Positions 26,748 to 35,508 of a stretch of DNA of 64,000 nt are shown here, piece by piece. Position 1 is the stretch's first letter. Each line of letters begins with the position of its first letter. The stretch is from Bacteroidota bacterium (GTDB lineage: Bacteria; Bacteroidota; Bacteroidia; NS11-12g; UBA9320): the NCBI GenBank assembly GCA_018700895.1, contig JABIUV010000027.1, positions 1-64,000 of the forward strand. The letters run 5' to 3'. Position numbers and translations under genes: made by a program. Under the pieces are notes generated by a model. The model made no database searches. It saw only the letters and a program-made list of their open reading frames with translations, and was not told the origin of the DNA.

Positions 26748-27596
26748 TTAGTAATCGCCTATAGTAGAAGGGTTTTGAGCTAAGGCACTTTCTAGTTGTT
26801 CATCATTAGGGGCTATGCCATGCCATTTGTGACTTCCCATCATAAAGTCTATTCCGTTACCCATTTCTGTTTCCATTAATATACAGATTGGTTTGCCATT
26901 GCCACTGAGTACCCCAGCTTTGCTTAAGGTTTCTTCTACGTCATTGAGGTCATTTCCGTTCATAGAGATGACATTCCATCCGAACGCTTCAAATTTTGAG
27001 CGGAGTTCTACAAAACCCATAATATCCTTTGTATCTCCGTCTATCTGTCTTCCGTTTACATCCACAGTAGCTATAAGATTGTCTACTTTTTTGTGAGCTG
27101 CGTACATTATAGCTTCCCATATTTGTCCTTCTTGTAGCTCTCCATCACCCATTAGTACATAAACGAGCTTATTATCTTTATCTAGTTTTTTAGCTTGAGC
27201 TACTCCTGCCGCTACAGATAATCCTTGGCCAAGCGAGCCACTGGCTACTCGCACACCAGGTAATCCTTCGTGAGTAGTAGGGTGACCTTGTAATCGTGTA
27301 TCTAGCTTTCTAAAAGAGCCCAATTCGGAAACAGGAAAATAGCCACTATGGGCCAGTGCACTATAGTATACAGGAGATATATGCCCGTTTGACAGTATGA
27401 ATATATCTTCATCTTTGCCATCCATCTGAAAATCAGTAGGATTATGTCTCAAAACATTTTGGTACAGTACCGTAAAAAACTCAGCACAGCCAAGTGAGCC
27501 TCCGGGGTGTCCAGATTGTACACCGTGTACCATTCTTACTATATCTCTGCGGGTTTGAGCAACGTGATTTTCGAGCTCCGTTATTGATTTTGGCAT
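26748..27596 (-). CDS. transketolase, N-terminal subunit
   Basis: 282 residues covering the diphosphate-binding domain. Visible are the substrate/cofactor histidine region SGHPGGSLGCAE, GSLGQGLSVAAG, and the ThDP motif GDGELQEGQIWEA followed by TVDVNGRQIDG. It pairs with the C-terminal subunit encoded two genes downstream. First gene of a six-gene minus-strand operon. CACCTTTG (27608-27615), one base off the -7 consensus, lies 11 nt upstream of the ATG. Confidence 0.95.
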   Translation of the reverse strand: MPKSITELENHVAQTRRDIVRMVHGVQSGHPGGSLGCAEFFTVLYQNVLRHNPTDFQMDGKDEDIFILSNGHISPVYYSALAHSGYFPVSELGSFRKLDTRLQGHPTTHEGLPGVRVASGSLGQGLSVAAGVAQAKKLDKDNKLVYVLMGDGELQEGQIWEAIMYAAHKKVDNLIATVDVNGRQIDGDTKDIMGFVELRSKFEAFGWNVISMNGNDLNDVEETLSKAGVLSGNGKPICILMETEMGNGIDFMMGSHKWHGIAPNDEQLESALAQNPSTIGDY

Positions 27597-27641
27597 ATTA
27601 ATTTCATCAAAGGTGGGTTAAATTCAGTTTTTATAAAATCT

Positions 27642-29210
27642 TTGTGGAAACTTCTTGGAAAAGTAACCGTGGCGAGAGAAATAATAGAGATAGGGGTATC
27701 CATAGAGGAATATCATCAACACACTGATAATCTGAATGATTGGCTACAAAAAAAACTCGAACTAAAGACTCATAATCTTAACGATATAATGATTCTAAAA
27801 AAGTCTATGGACGCTCGTAAGTCTCAAATTAAATACAATCTTAGACTAGAGGTATTTACAGGCGGAGATTTTCCAGATTCGATTACTCCTCCTCATTACA
27901 AAGAGGTAAATGAAAATAAGACCGTACATATTATAGGTTTTGGACCAGCGGGTATTTTTGCAGCATTACAATGTTTGCAATATGGTGTGAAGCCCATTGT
28001 TATAGAGCGAGGAAAGGCGGTTAAAGAGCGAAGAAGAGATGTGGCTGAGCTCAATCGCGAAGGGGTAATGAATCCAGAGTCAAATTACTGCTATGGCGAG
28101 GGAGGAGCAGGTACTTTTTCCGATGGAAAGCTCTATACACGTTCATTGAAAAGAGGGAAGATTAAAGAAATATTAGAGCTATTTGTTATGCACGGTGCCA
28201 ATGAGAATATTCTTTATGAAGCTCACCCTCATATTGGTACGAATAAGTTGCCAGGTATCATAGAGCGGCTCAGAACTACGATCTTAGAAAAAGGGGGAGA
28301 GGTTCGTTTTGAGAGTAAACTAACAGACATAGAGCACAATGGTTCTCAGGTTACTCAAATTGCCGTAAATGGACATTGGGAAAAGTGTCAAAATGTGATT
28401 CTAGCTACGGGGCATTCAGCTCGTGATATTTATGAACTATTAGATAAGAGAGAGATAACAATAGAGGCCAAGCCCTTTGCCATGGGTTATCGCATAGAAC
28501 ATCCGCAAAGGCTCATAAATCATATACAATATCACAATGATCGAAATGTTTCCCTGCTGCCGCCAGCTAGTTACAGTCTAGTGGCTCAAGTAAAGGGCAA
28601 GGGAGCATTTTCGTTTTGTATGTGTCCCGGAGGGATAATAGCACCTGCGGCTACTTCGGATGGCGAAGTAGTAGTGAATGGTTGGAGCCCGAGTAAGCGA
28701 AACGGTAAATTTGCAAACAGTGGGTGGGTAACAGAGATAGGAGAAGAGGAGTGGCTAGCGTACAAATCGCATGGTGCGTTAGCAGGTCTTGCTTTTCAGA
28801 AAGACATTGAGCATAAGGCATTTGAAATGGGAGGTGGTGATTTTAAAGTTCCCGCCCAAAATTTAACAGATTTGTTAGCTAATAAGAAGAGCGAGCAGTT
28901 GAATTCTTGTAGCTATCACCCCGGACTTACCAGTGTCAATCTAAATACACTTTATCCCGAAACAGTGTCGCACAGATTACGAGAGGGGCTGCGAGCAATG
29001 ACCAAAAAACTGAAAGGTTTTGATAGTGATATGGCTATAATTACGGCCCCAGAGAGTAGGACAAGTGCTCCTGTCCGAATTCCAAGAACTAAGGAAATGT
29101 GCCACGTGCAATTGTCTAATTTATATCCTTGTGGTGAAGGGGCAGGTTATGCAGGTGGTATTATAAGTGCAGCTTTGGACGGAGTAAGAGTAGTGAAAGC
29201 TATACACTGA
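27642..29210 (+). CDS. NAD(P)/FAD-dependent dehydrogenase (uncharacterised family)
   Basis: About 520 residues. After a 90-residue N-terminal domain, a Rossmann FAD-binding motif IIGFGPAGIFAA appears near residue 95, followed by IERGKAVKERRRD and a second GEGGAGTFSDGKLYTR motif typical of this family of uncharacterised FAD-dependent dehydrogenases. ATGHSARDIYELL and the C-terminal GEGAGYAGGI complete the fold. Start choice is uncertain: TTG at 27642 or GTG at 27669; there is no ATG before residue 50, and AATCTTTG just upstream may be the -7 box, which would favour 27669. The substrate is unknown. Confidence 0.88.
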   Translation: MWKLLGKVTVAREIIEIGVSIEEYHQHTDNLNDWLQKKLELKTHNLNDIMILKKSMDARKSQIKYNLRLEVFTGGDFPDSITPPHYKEVNENKTVHIIGFGPAGIFAALQCLQYGVKPIVIERGKAVKERRRDVAELNREGVMNPESNYCYGEGGAGTFSDGKLYTRSLKRGKIKEILELFVMHGANENILYEAHPHIGTNKLPGIIERLRTTILEKGGEVRFESKLTDIEHNGSQVTQIAVNGHWEKCQNVILATGHSARDIYELLDKREITIEAKPFAMGYRIEHPQRLINHIQYHNDRNVSLLPPASYSLVAQVKGKGAFSFCMCPGGIIAPAATSDGEVVVNGWSPSKRNGKFANSGWVTEIGEEEWLAYKSHGALAGLAFQKDIEHKAFEMGGGDFKVPAQNLTDLLANKKSEQLNSCSYHPGLTSVNLNTLYPETVSHRLREGLRAMTKKLKGFDSDMAIITAPESRTSAPVRIPRTKEMCHVQLSNLYPCGEGAGYAGGIISAALDGVRVVKAIH

Positions 29211-29366
29211 TTAGTGAAAGCGTGATAACATAGTGGTGGGATTGCCTAGAAGTACAAATAAAATTGTGTAAATTTAGATCGAAATTTATAATCAATTGAA
29301 GACTACCCTTTAGTGGTATACGTGTGATTTTTTTTTAAACTTCCCATAGCTTTCTAGGATTGAGGA

Positions 29367-29654
29367 CTAACAATTAGTCAGGGCTGATTCGACGGTAGAA
29401 GAGTCACTTTGTATAGCTTTGACTCCTTGGTAGACATCAATATGTTTGCGACGTGAAGCTTTAAAGCTCAATGGTGTTCAACCTCCAAATGATTGATGAG
29501 GGTGTCCACTATTTTATTGTTTTTGCCATTTATTACTTTTAATCTTCAACTGTGAGAAGTTCTCGAAAACATATGCATCAAGCACATCTTCTCTAAAGGT
29601 GCGATTAAATTGTTCTATATATCCATTCTGATAGGGCTTCCCAGGCTTTTCGTT
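29367..29654 (-). mobile_element. IS3-family transposase (OrfB) remnant
   Basis: The minus strand reads KPGKPYQNGYIEQFNRTFRE then DVLDAYVFENFSQ, the conserved C-terminal part of the IS3/IS150 integrase with the last catalytic glutamate (E of IEQFNR). The frame then breaks. HPHQSFGG and LSFKASRRKHIDVYQGVKA continue in other frames to a stop at 29367-29369. No N-terminal part, OrfA or terminal repeats are seen. It is a dead fragment. The flanking 29211-29366 has no recognisable gene. Confidence 0.85.
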
Positions 29655-29674
29655 TGGCAGAAGGCCTACTGCCA
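29655..29674. repeat. 20-bp near-palindrome at the edge of the IS3 remnant
   Basis: TGGCAGAAGGCCTACTGCCA is self-complementary apart from one mismatched pair. It lies exactly where the transposase homology ends. It may be part of an element terminus or a separate palindromic repeat. 29675-29767 holds nothing I recognise. Confidence 0.5.
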
Positions 29675-29767
29675 ACTTGGGCGAGGACTACATTTGTACA
29701 GCCAGAGTATTGCCCCCAAGAAAAGAAACCAAAGCAAGGTAATAAATTGCCACAAGAATTATTGCTC

Positions 29768-30354
29768 CTATCTATACCGGTCGTTCAATCCTTTGCCTTC
29801 TAAAATCATTGGGACAATTTTATCTAGTCGTTTTTGCTTAGTAGCTGGTTGCTTGGCGGAAGAGATATGATTGGCGTATTCTTTTTGTTTGCCAGGAGTG
29901 AGGTTTAAAAGGCTTTGCCCAAATCGGTATGTGTAGCGAGTAGTTCCTTGAGCTCTGTGGGTAACGCATAACTGGTGTTTCGCTCTACCTTTAATTCTAA
30001 TCCTGCTTTTTGATTATCGATAGCCTCTAGCACGTAGGTTTTAACTAGGTCTGCGTCTATATGAGGTGCTGTAAATTTCCAGTGCCTCATCGCCTTGGTT
30101 TTTCCCTCTTGAGCATTACTCAGCACACTCGCTTCGTCTCGTAGAAATACTCCTTGAAAAAACCAAATGGCATAGTGCTCCTTGAACGATCCTAGAGCAA
30201 CTACATTCTTACCACCCAAGGTATAAGTGGGGAAGGCCCACTTAAAAGTCTCGGTAAGTCCACAGCTCATTATGATGGTTCTTAGTGTATTCAGTTGAGC
30301 TTTGTGATGGGCGTTTACTTCCCAAAACTCATCGAGTGATTTTGACATCTTCAT
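29768..30354 (-). pseudogene. YdeI/OmpD-associated DUF1801-family protein, frameshifted
   Basis: The frame from the ATG at 30354 encodes a DUF1801 domain (GLTETFKWAFPTYTLGGKNV, IWFFQGVFL, MRHWKFT) and stops early at 29905, after DLGKAF. The next frame continues with the expected family C-terminus LTPGKQKEYANHISSAK, then RLDKIVPMILEGKGLNDRYR, to a TAG at 29768-29770. One base is missing around the TTTTAA at 29904-29910. The intact protein would have about 195 residues. The family has no firm function. The lesion may be a true mutation or an assembly error; the truncated ORF could still fold. Confidence 0.8.
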
Positions 30355-30366
30355 GTGCCAAATATA

Positions 30367-31296
30367 TTAAAAATGAATCCAGTGAGCTCTTATACCCTCA
30401 TTGGTATGATACTCTAAGGCGGGCATAGGGAATTTGATACAGTTGGCAACTACCAGCAGTGCTCGCACACCTTTTCGTTTGGTTTTGATGCGTGTTAAGT
30501 CAATGTCGGGCGAGAGGTAAAACTGCCTGCTACGCTTGAAAATAGACCTATAGTCATATTCTATATCATCACTGATAAATGTATTATCTGTACCACCTAC
30601 CATACCATCTGCTCCGTATCCTGCGGCTACATTGAGCCACGCGGGCCATTTGCTATCCTTTTTCATAAAAGACTTCACATTAGCACTTAGCCAATAGGTT
30701 TGTGCATTGTAATCTTTGAGCATACGCTCGGGCAGGTTGCTGCCAAGTGCATTGGGACGGTGCTGCGGATATTGAGATGCGGAGTAGTAGTATTTCATCC
30801 ATATACGTTGCTCATCCCACAATAAGCTTTGAGATATGGCTAATCCAGAACCGACAGTATTGGCGGCTATATCACCATGACTAGCTCCCCATCCGGTGGA
30901 GAAACCATCTAGAACTTCTACCCCTGTTTGTATCAGAAAGCCGAATGACCCACCGATGATGGAGTATTGTTTTTTGGAGTATCCTGCCCATTTCATCATT
31001 TCGATACCTGCAACTCCTTCATAGTAACAAGAGAAAGAATGACCCACTTTGTCCATTTGTAACCACTGCTTGTTGTCATTAAAAAAATGAAATTTTTCGA
31101 AAGGGTAGTCCTTATACCACAAGGAGTAAAGCCCAATCATAGTGCCACTGTAGGCTGCTACGTTTCCGCCTACAACTATTTGTTTCCTGAGTTTGTAATC
31201 TATGGTACTAGAATCTTGAGCACTGCATATAGATACAATGACCAAACATAAGACAGTTAAGACCTGATTACGCCAATATGGTATTTTTGGTAGCAT
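30367..31296 (-). CDS. DUF2279 (YfiM-like) outer-membrane or periplasmic protein
   Basis: 309 residues. An N-terminal signal peptide (VLTVLCLVIVSICSAQ) follows a short basic stretch. The DUF2279 features are WLQMDKVGHSFSCYYEG and GFLIQTGVEVLDGFSTGWGASHGDI, with the conserved D/H pairs of this family. Function unknown; a lipoprotein-like envelope role is usual. Its start overlaps the phosphohexomutase 3' end by 29 nt, so the ATG at 31296 or a slightly later start may be used. It probably belongs to the gcdH-lipoprotein-mutase operon. Confidence 0.82.
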   Translation of the reverse strand: MLPKIPYWRNQVLTVLCLVIVSICSAQDSSTIDYKLRKQIVVGGNVAAYSGTMIGLYSLWYKDYPFEKFHFFNDNKQWLQMDKVGHSFSCYYEGVAGIEMMKWAGYSKKQYSIIGGSFGFLIQTGVEVLDGFSTGWGASHGDIAANTVGSGLAISQSLLWDEQRIWMKYYYSASQYPQHRPNALGSNLPERMLKDYNAQTYWLSANVKSFMKKDSKWPAWLNVAAGYGADGMVGGTDNTFISDDIEYDYRSIFKRSRQFYLSPDIDLTRIKTKRKGVRALLVVANCIKFPMPALEYHTNEGIRAHWIHF

Positions 31297-32665
31297 CTAG
31301 TATAGCAATAGTATCGGCAGGAGTGGCAGCTTGAGCATATACGCGTAGTAAAGGCTCTGTACCACTCGGGCGTATCATTACCCAGCTATCATCACTCAAG
31401 ATGAATTTGTAACCATCTACTGTCTCAGTACCCGTCACGCCGTAAGACCCAAATTGCGTGTAGCCAGCAACTTTACATTTATCTATGATGGCAACTTTTT
31501 GCTCCTCGGGCATACGCAAGTCGTATCTCTCCATAGCAAACGAACCAATGAGGTCATAAATTTCTTGAATTAGCTCATCCAGGCTCTTACCAGTTTTGGC
31601 CATGTATTCCCATATGATAAGGCCCATCCATATACCGTCACGCTCAGGAATATGGGTACTTACAGCAATACCACCGCTTTCTTCACCACCAAGTAGACTT
31701 TCGTTTTCTATCATCTCCTTGCAGATGTACTTGAAACCAATTTTGGTGACGTGATTGTCTATCCCGTAATGGTCACATAGGTTTTTAATCTTAGATGTAC
31801 AGCTAAAACTGTTGTACACGGCTCCTTTTACGCCCTTGTGCTCTACAAGGTAACGTATCAAAAGAAGTATGATATGATGTGAATCTACAAATTCACCTTT
31901 GGCATTGAATAGGCCAATACGGTCAGCATCACCATCAGTAGCAAGGCCACAGTCTATGTCGGAATTGGCAATAAGCTCTGCAAATGGCTTTAGGTTACGA
32001 GCGATAGGCTCCGGAGCTTGTCCCATAAAACTAGGATTGTACTCGGCGTTTAATAAGGTAGCATCAGGAAAAAGACGACGTACCACATTTTGTCCGGCAC
32101 CATACATCGCGTCATAACCTAACTTGATACCGCTGTTTTTAATTCCTTCTATATCAAAGTTGGCGTATACGTGATCTATATACTCTTGTTCCATATCAAT
32201 CAGCTCCACCATGGCGTGATTTTTCAGGGTATCGAATGGGATATGTTCAAAACTGTGACTTTCGGGTATTAATGCTTCTACGGCATCTATTTCTGCTTGT
32301 ACGGCAGGGCCACCGTAGTGTGCTTTTATTTTGAAGCCGTTGTATGATGGTGGATTGTGACTTGCTGTTATCACTATACCTGTATAGGCATTATGAGTAA
32401 GCGATGATAAGGAAACCATTGGTGTAGACACGAATCCATCTGAGGTATAGACTTTGATACCTTGAGCAACGAGTACAGAAATAGTTACTTCAGTAAATAA
32501 TTCACCCCCAAATCGGCAGTCGTATCCAACTACTGCGGTATGATTGTCTCCTTTGCTTTTTATCCAAGCAGCTGTAGCAAAAGCCACACGAGCTACGTTA
32601 TCGGTTGTATATTCCTGAGCTATGATTGCTCTCCATCCATCTGTTCCAAATTTTATTGTTGTCAT
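31268..32665 (-). CDS. phosphoglucomutase/phosphomannomutase family protein
   Basis: 465 residues. The active-site phosphoserine loop TASHNPPSYNG places the serine at S102. The metal-binding loop ATDGDADRIG and the sugar-binding loop GGEESGG follow, and the C-terminal phosphate-binding RPSGTEPLLRVY is intact. It interconverts hexose 1- and 6-phosphates; glucose or mannose specificity cannot be told. A second, different hexomutase (glmM) lies at 41443. The ATG shares one base with the preceding lipoprotein stop (TAATG). Confidence 0.93.
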   Translation of the reverse strand: MTTIKFGTDGWRAIIAQEYTTDNVARVAFATAAWIKSKGDNHTAVVGYDCRFGGELFTEVTISVLVAQGIKVYTSDGFVSTPMVSLSSLTHNAYTGIVITASHNPPSYNGFKIKAHYGGPAVQAEIDAVEALIPESHSFEHIPFDTLKNHAMVELIDMEQEYIDHVYANFDIEGIKNSGIKLGYDAMYGAGQNVVRRLFPDATLLNAEYNPSFMGQAPEPIARNLKPFAELIANSDIDCGLATDGDADRIGLFNAKGEFVDSHHIILLLIRYLVEHKGVKGAVYNSFSCTSKIKNLCDHYGIDNHVTKIGFKYICKEMIENESLLGGEESGGIAVSTHIPERDGIWMGLIIWEYMAKTGKSLDELIQEIYDLIGSFAMERYDLRMPEEQKVAIIDKCKVAGYTQFGSYGVTGTETVDGYKFILSDDSWVMIRPSGTEPLLRVYAQAATPADTIAILDATKNTILA

Positions 32666-33765
32666 TATTCGTTTATTTTATTCCACGGCTTGGTGAGTAA
32701 TGCATTGTAAAACTCTTCTGACCGCGGTGGTTCTATTTCTTGGCTATTTATTTTTTCGAGTACAAAGTCAAAGCGTTTTTCGCTCAGATACTCTTGTAAT
32801 CCTCTGAAGTTAATTTTCATGTCTAGTTCATCAAGTTCATTTTCTGAAAGGATTATACTGTGCCTATCTATGAACAGTTCTATCCCCTTTACTGATTGTA
32901 AGGGAATAGAGTTGGTTTTTTGCCATTGTTCTATGATGGTAATATTATCTATGGACCATGGTTCTAATGCAATGTGACTGAAATGTTTGTCACTATCTGC
33001 GTTTAGTATAATTTGTTTGTTGCTATTTACATACCGTTGAAGAGATTTGTAAAAGACGGCGTTTTCCGTGTTGCTATTGATAGTAGGAGGAAGAATCCTA
33101 TAAGCGATTTGCTTATTTGTAGTTGGTTTGTAAAACTCTCTGAAAACGCGGGATTGGAATAGAGCTTGCTGCTGGATATCATTTAGTAGTCGTCTGTTGC
33201 TGTGGTAGTTAGATTCATCCCAATGTACTAAGTTGAAGCCAAACTGTTTACTCTGTAAAGCATTCCAATAGGTTAGGTCATCGCCTCCATTTGCGTTGGT
33301 AGCAATTTTCTCCGTTCTAAGCAAGACTATAACGTCTTGCACATCTATAAAACCAAAGGTTAACAAGGTTCCATCATTAGCATTGCCTGTGAACGAAAAT
33401 CCAGATATATCAAAGGTAAAGTGTCGTTGCAGCAGTTGCCACTCCTCGTGAATGAATAAATTGGAACCAACAACAAACGGACTTTTAGATTTTTTTTCTA
33501 GCTCTATAAATGCTTGCCCGCCGAGAACCTTTTCTTTTTTCTCATTTTCCCAAATGGGGACATCACCAGTCACGATACGCGGGTACAAAAGCTCAGACAA
33601 ACCAGTTACAATATTAAATCCTATACTGTCTGTTTGCATCGCACTAGTCGCGTATAATAATGCTTTGTTCGTACCGTAACTATTAGGTGCGATACTTTTT
33701 GGGGAAGAGCCACACCCATAGACTATAAGAAGGCAGAGAATGGATAAAAATTTAAGTAAACGCAT
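32665..33765 (-). CDS. lipoprotein of unknown function
   Basis: 366 residues with a lipoprotein signal peptide ending in the lipobox VYGC (C18). The mature part has no repeat or catalytic motif that I recognise; it is mixed alpha/beta with many aromatic residues. Being a lipoprotein it should sit in the inner or outer membrane facing the periplasm. It overlaps the gcdH 3' end by 14 nt and the hexomutase start by 1 nt, so it is coupled to both. Confidence 0.7.
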   Translation of the reverse strand: MRLLKFLSILCLLIVYGCGSSPKSIAPNSYGTNKALLYATSAMQTDSIGFNIVTGLSELLYPRIVTGDVPIWENEKKEKVLGGQAFIELEKKSKSPFVVGSNLFIHEEWQLLQRHFTFDISGFSFTGNANDGTLLTFGFIDVQDVIVLLRTEKIATNANGGDDLTYWNALQSKQFGFNLVHWDESNYHSNRRLLNDIQQQALFQSRVFREFYKPTTNKQIAYRILPPTINSNTENAVFYKSLQRYVNSNKQIILNADSDKHFSHIALEPWSIDNITIIEQWQKTNSIPLQSVKGIELFIDRHSIILSENELDELDMKINFRGLQEYLSEKRFDFVLEKINSQEIEPPRSEEFYNALLTKPWNKINE

Positions 33766-34969
33766 TCTCGCGGGTTATTTCCATTCCAAGTATAAGTAAG
33801 TGTATGTCGTGTGTACCTTCATAAGTCACCACGCTTTCCAGGTTCATCATATGTCTCATCATAGGGTATTCACCCGTGATGCCCATGCCACCGTGCATTT
33901 GTCGTGCTTCTCTTGCTATATTCATAGCTATCTCTACGTTGTTTCGTTTTGCAAGAGATATTTGAGCGGGAGTTGCTTTACCGTTATTCATCAGATGGCC
34001 TAGTCGCCAGCATACAAGTTGTGCTTTGGTAATTTCGGTAAGCATTTCGGCTAATTTCTTTTGTTGTAGCTGAAAACCACCTATTGGTTTACCAAATTGA
34101 TGCCTCTCCGCAGCATAATTTTTGGCACTTTCGTAGCAATCCATTGCTGCACCCAGAGCACCCCAACTTATTCCGTATCTAGCGGAATTAAGGCACGTAA
34201 GTGGCCCTTTTAATCCAGATACCCCTGGGAGAATATTTGATTTTGGTACACGTACATTATTGAACACAAGCTCACCAGTGCAACTAGCTCTCAGGCTCCA
34301 TTTACCGTGTGTTTCGGGCGTGGTAAAACCTTCCATACCACGTTCTACGATAACGCCGTGTACGATACCCTCTGGATTTTTGGCCCACACTACAGCTACA
34401 TCTGCTTGAGGAGCGTTGCTTATCCAAAGTTTGGCTCCGTTTAAAATGATATCATCTCCATCTTCTGTATACCGCGTTGTCATTCCGTTGGGATTACTAC
34501 CGTGATCGGGTTCAGTAAGGCCAAAACAGCCCAACATCTCTCCACTGCCTAATTTTGGTAAGAATTTACGCTTTTGTTCTTCGCTACCAAACTTATGAAG
34601 AGGATACATTACTAGAGAACCTTGCACGCTAGCAGTAGAGCGAATACCGCTATCGCAGCGTTCTAACTCTTGCATGGCGAGTCCATAACTGATGTAATCC
34701 AATCCGCCTCCGCCGTACTCTGAGGGTATCTGAGGACCAAAGCATCCTACTTCGCCCAATTGCTTTACGATGTGTGATGGGAAGTAATTATTTTGAGCAC
34801 AAGACTCGATGATAGGCGATAATTCTTTTTTCACATAAGAGCGTACACTATCACGCACCATTTTATGTTCTTCCGTCAGAAGATCATCTATTTCATAAAA
34901 GTCAGGATGAGAGAAAGTATCTCTTCCTTTATTTTCTTCCCTTAAAGCGTTTAATTCTTCCGTTGTCAT
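33752..34969 (-). CDS. gcdH: acyl-CoA dehydrogenase, probably glutaryl-CoA dehydrogenase
   Basis: 405 residues from the ATG at 34969; the longer frame to 35014 adds nothing family-like and would start upstream of the predicted transcript start. Features are PSEYGGGGLDYISYG, RCDSGIRSTASVQGSLVM (typical of glutaryl-CoA dehydrogenase), CFGLTEPDHGSNP, and the catalytic base in VTYEGTHDIH (about E384). The enzyme oxidises and decarboxylates glutaryl-CoA to crotonyl-CoA in lysine and tryptophan breakdown, using FAD. The 3-hydroxybutyryl-CoA dehydrogenase at 63142 could act later in the same route. Confidence 0.9.
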   Translation of the reverse strand: MTTEELNALREENKGRDTFSHPDFYEIDDLLTEEHKMVRDSVRSYVKKELSPIIESCAQNNYFPSHIVKQLGEVGCFGPQIPSEYGGGGLDYISYGLAMQELERCDSGIRSTASVQGSLVMYPLHKFGSEEQKRKFLPKLGSGEMLGCFGLTEPDHGSNPNGMTTRYTEDGDDIILNGAKLWISNAPQADVAVVWAKNPEGIVHGVIVERGMEGFTTPETHGKWSLRASCTGELVFNNVRVPKSNILPGVSGLKGPLTCLNSARYGISWGALGAAMDCYESAKNYAAERHQFGKPIGGFQLQQKKLAEMLTEITKAQLVCWRLGHLMNNGKATPAQISLAKRNNVEIAMNIAREARQMHGGMGITGEYPMMRHMMNLESVVTYEGTHDIHLLILGMEITRENAFT

Positions 34970-34981
34970 TGCAATATTTGA

Positions 34982-34997
34982 TAACTTTGCAAATGTA
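34982..34997. promoter_or_regulatory. back-to-back -7 boxes of folB and gcdH
   Basis: TAACTTTG (34982-34989, plus) directly abuts CAAATGTA (34990-34997), the complement of TACATTTG on the minus strand. Both are full consensus matches and share a TTTGCAAA centre. Transcription would go right into folB (leader about 28 nt) and left into gcdH (about 14 nt). Confidence 0.7.
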
Positions 34998-35023
34998 AAA
35001 TTAATAACGAACATCAGGGAGTA

Positions 35024-35383
35024 ATGAGTGACAGTTTAGAAACTATACTATCTATAGAGGATATACGCATTAAGGCATATCACGGGTGGTACGCGGCAGA
35101 GCGAAAGATAGGAGGAATGTATCGTATTTCTGTTAGAATTTATTCTCAATGTACGTTATCTGAAAACTTTGACGACATAGAGGATAGTATAAACTATGAA
35201 GATATACATGCGATAATCATTCGACAGATGAAGCAAGAGTTTAGGCTCATAGAGACGTGTTGCAAGACATTGTGGAATGAACTAAAACAGCTCTCGCCTT
35301 ATGATAAATGGGAGGTGAGTCTTGTAAAAGAAGACGTTCCTATAAAACACGTAGGTAGCACTACCTTCTGTATAAAAGGTTAG
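35024..35383 (+). CDS. folB: dihydroneopterin aldolase
   Basis: 119 residues, the normal length. The N-terminal strand ILSIEDIRIKAYHGWYAAER carries the substrate-binding glutamate (E26) and is followed by KIGGMY. The motif SINYEDIHAII and the C-terminal VSLVKEDVPIKHVG with the catalytic lysine are present. It cleaves dihydroneopterin to 6-hydroxymethyl-dihydropterin in folate synthesis, as an octamer in the cytoplasm. It is divergent from gcdH. 35384-35508 holds no gene. Confidence 0.95.
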   Translation: MSDSLETILSIEDIRIKAYHGWYAAERKIGGMYRISVRIYSQCTLSENFDDIEDSINYEDIHAIIIRQMKQEFRLIETCCKTLWNELKQLSPYDKWEVSLVKEDVPIKHVGSTTFCIKG

Positions 35384-35508
35384 TATGATGAGTGTTTTAA
35401 CTATTTGTTTAAATTCTTCATCATTTTCAAGTTTAGTGAAGGTATGAATTCTCCATAAATGGCTACTTTCGTGGGCTTAATTAAAGTATTATAGTTTAAA
35501 AAAATACA

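Noticed and set aside
29610-29870. Plus-strand 86-codon frame next to the IS3 remnant
   Set aside because: It is antisense to the transposase and YdeI remnants and has no family resemblance.
29900-29912. Programmed -1 frameshift at TTTTAAAC in the YdeI gene (the TTTAAAC heptamer is a known slippery site)
   Set aside because: The heptamer is not in the required codon phase, and no downstream stimulatory structure is evident. A simple deletion is more likely.
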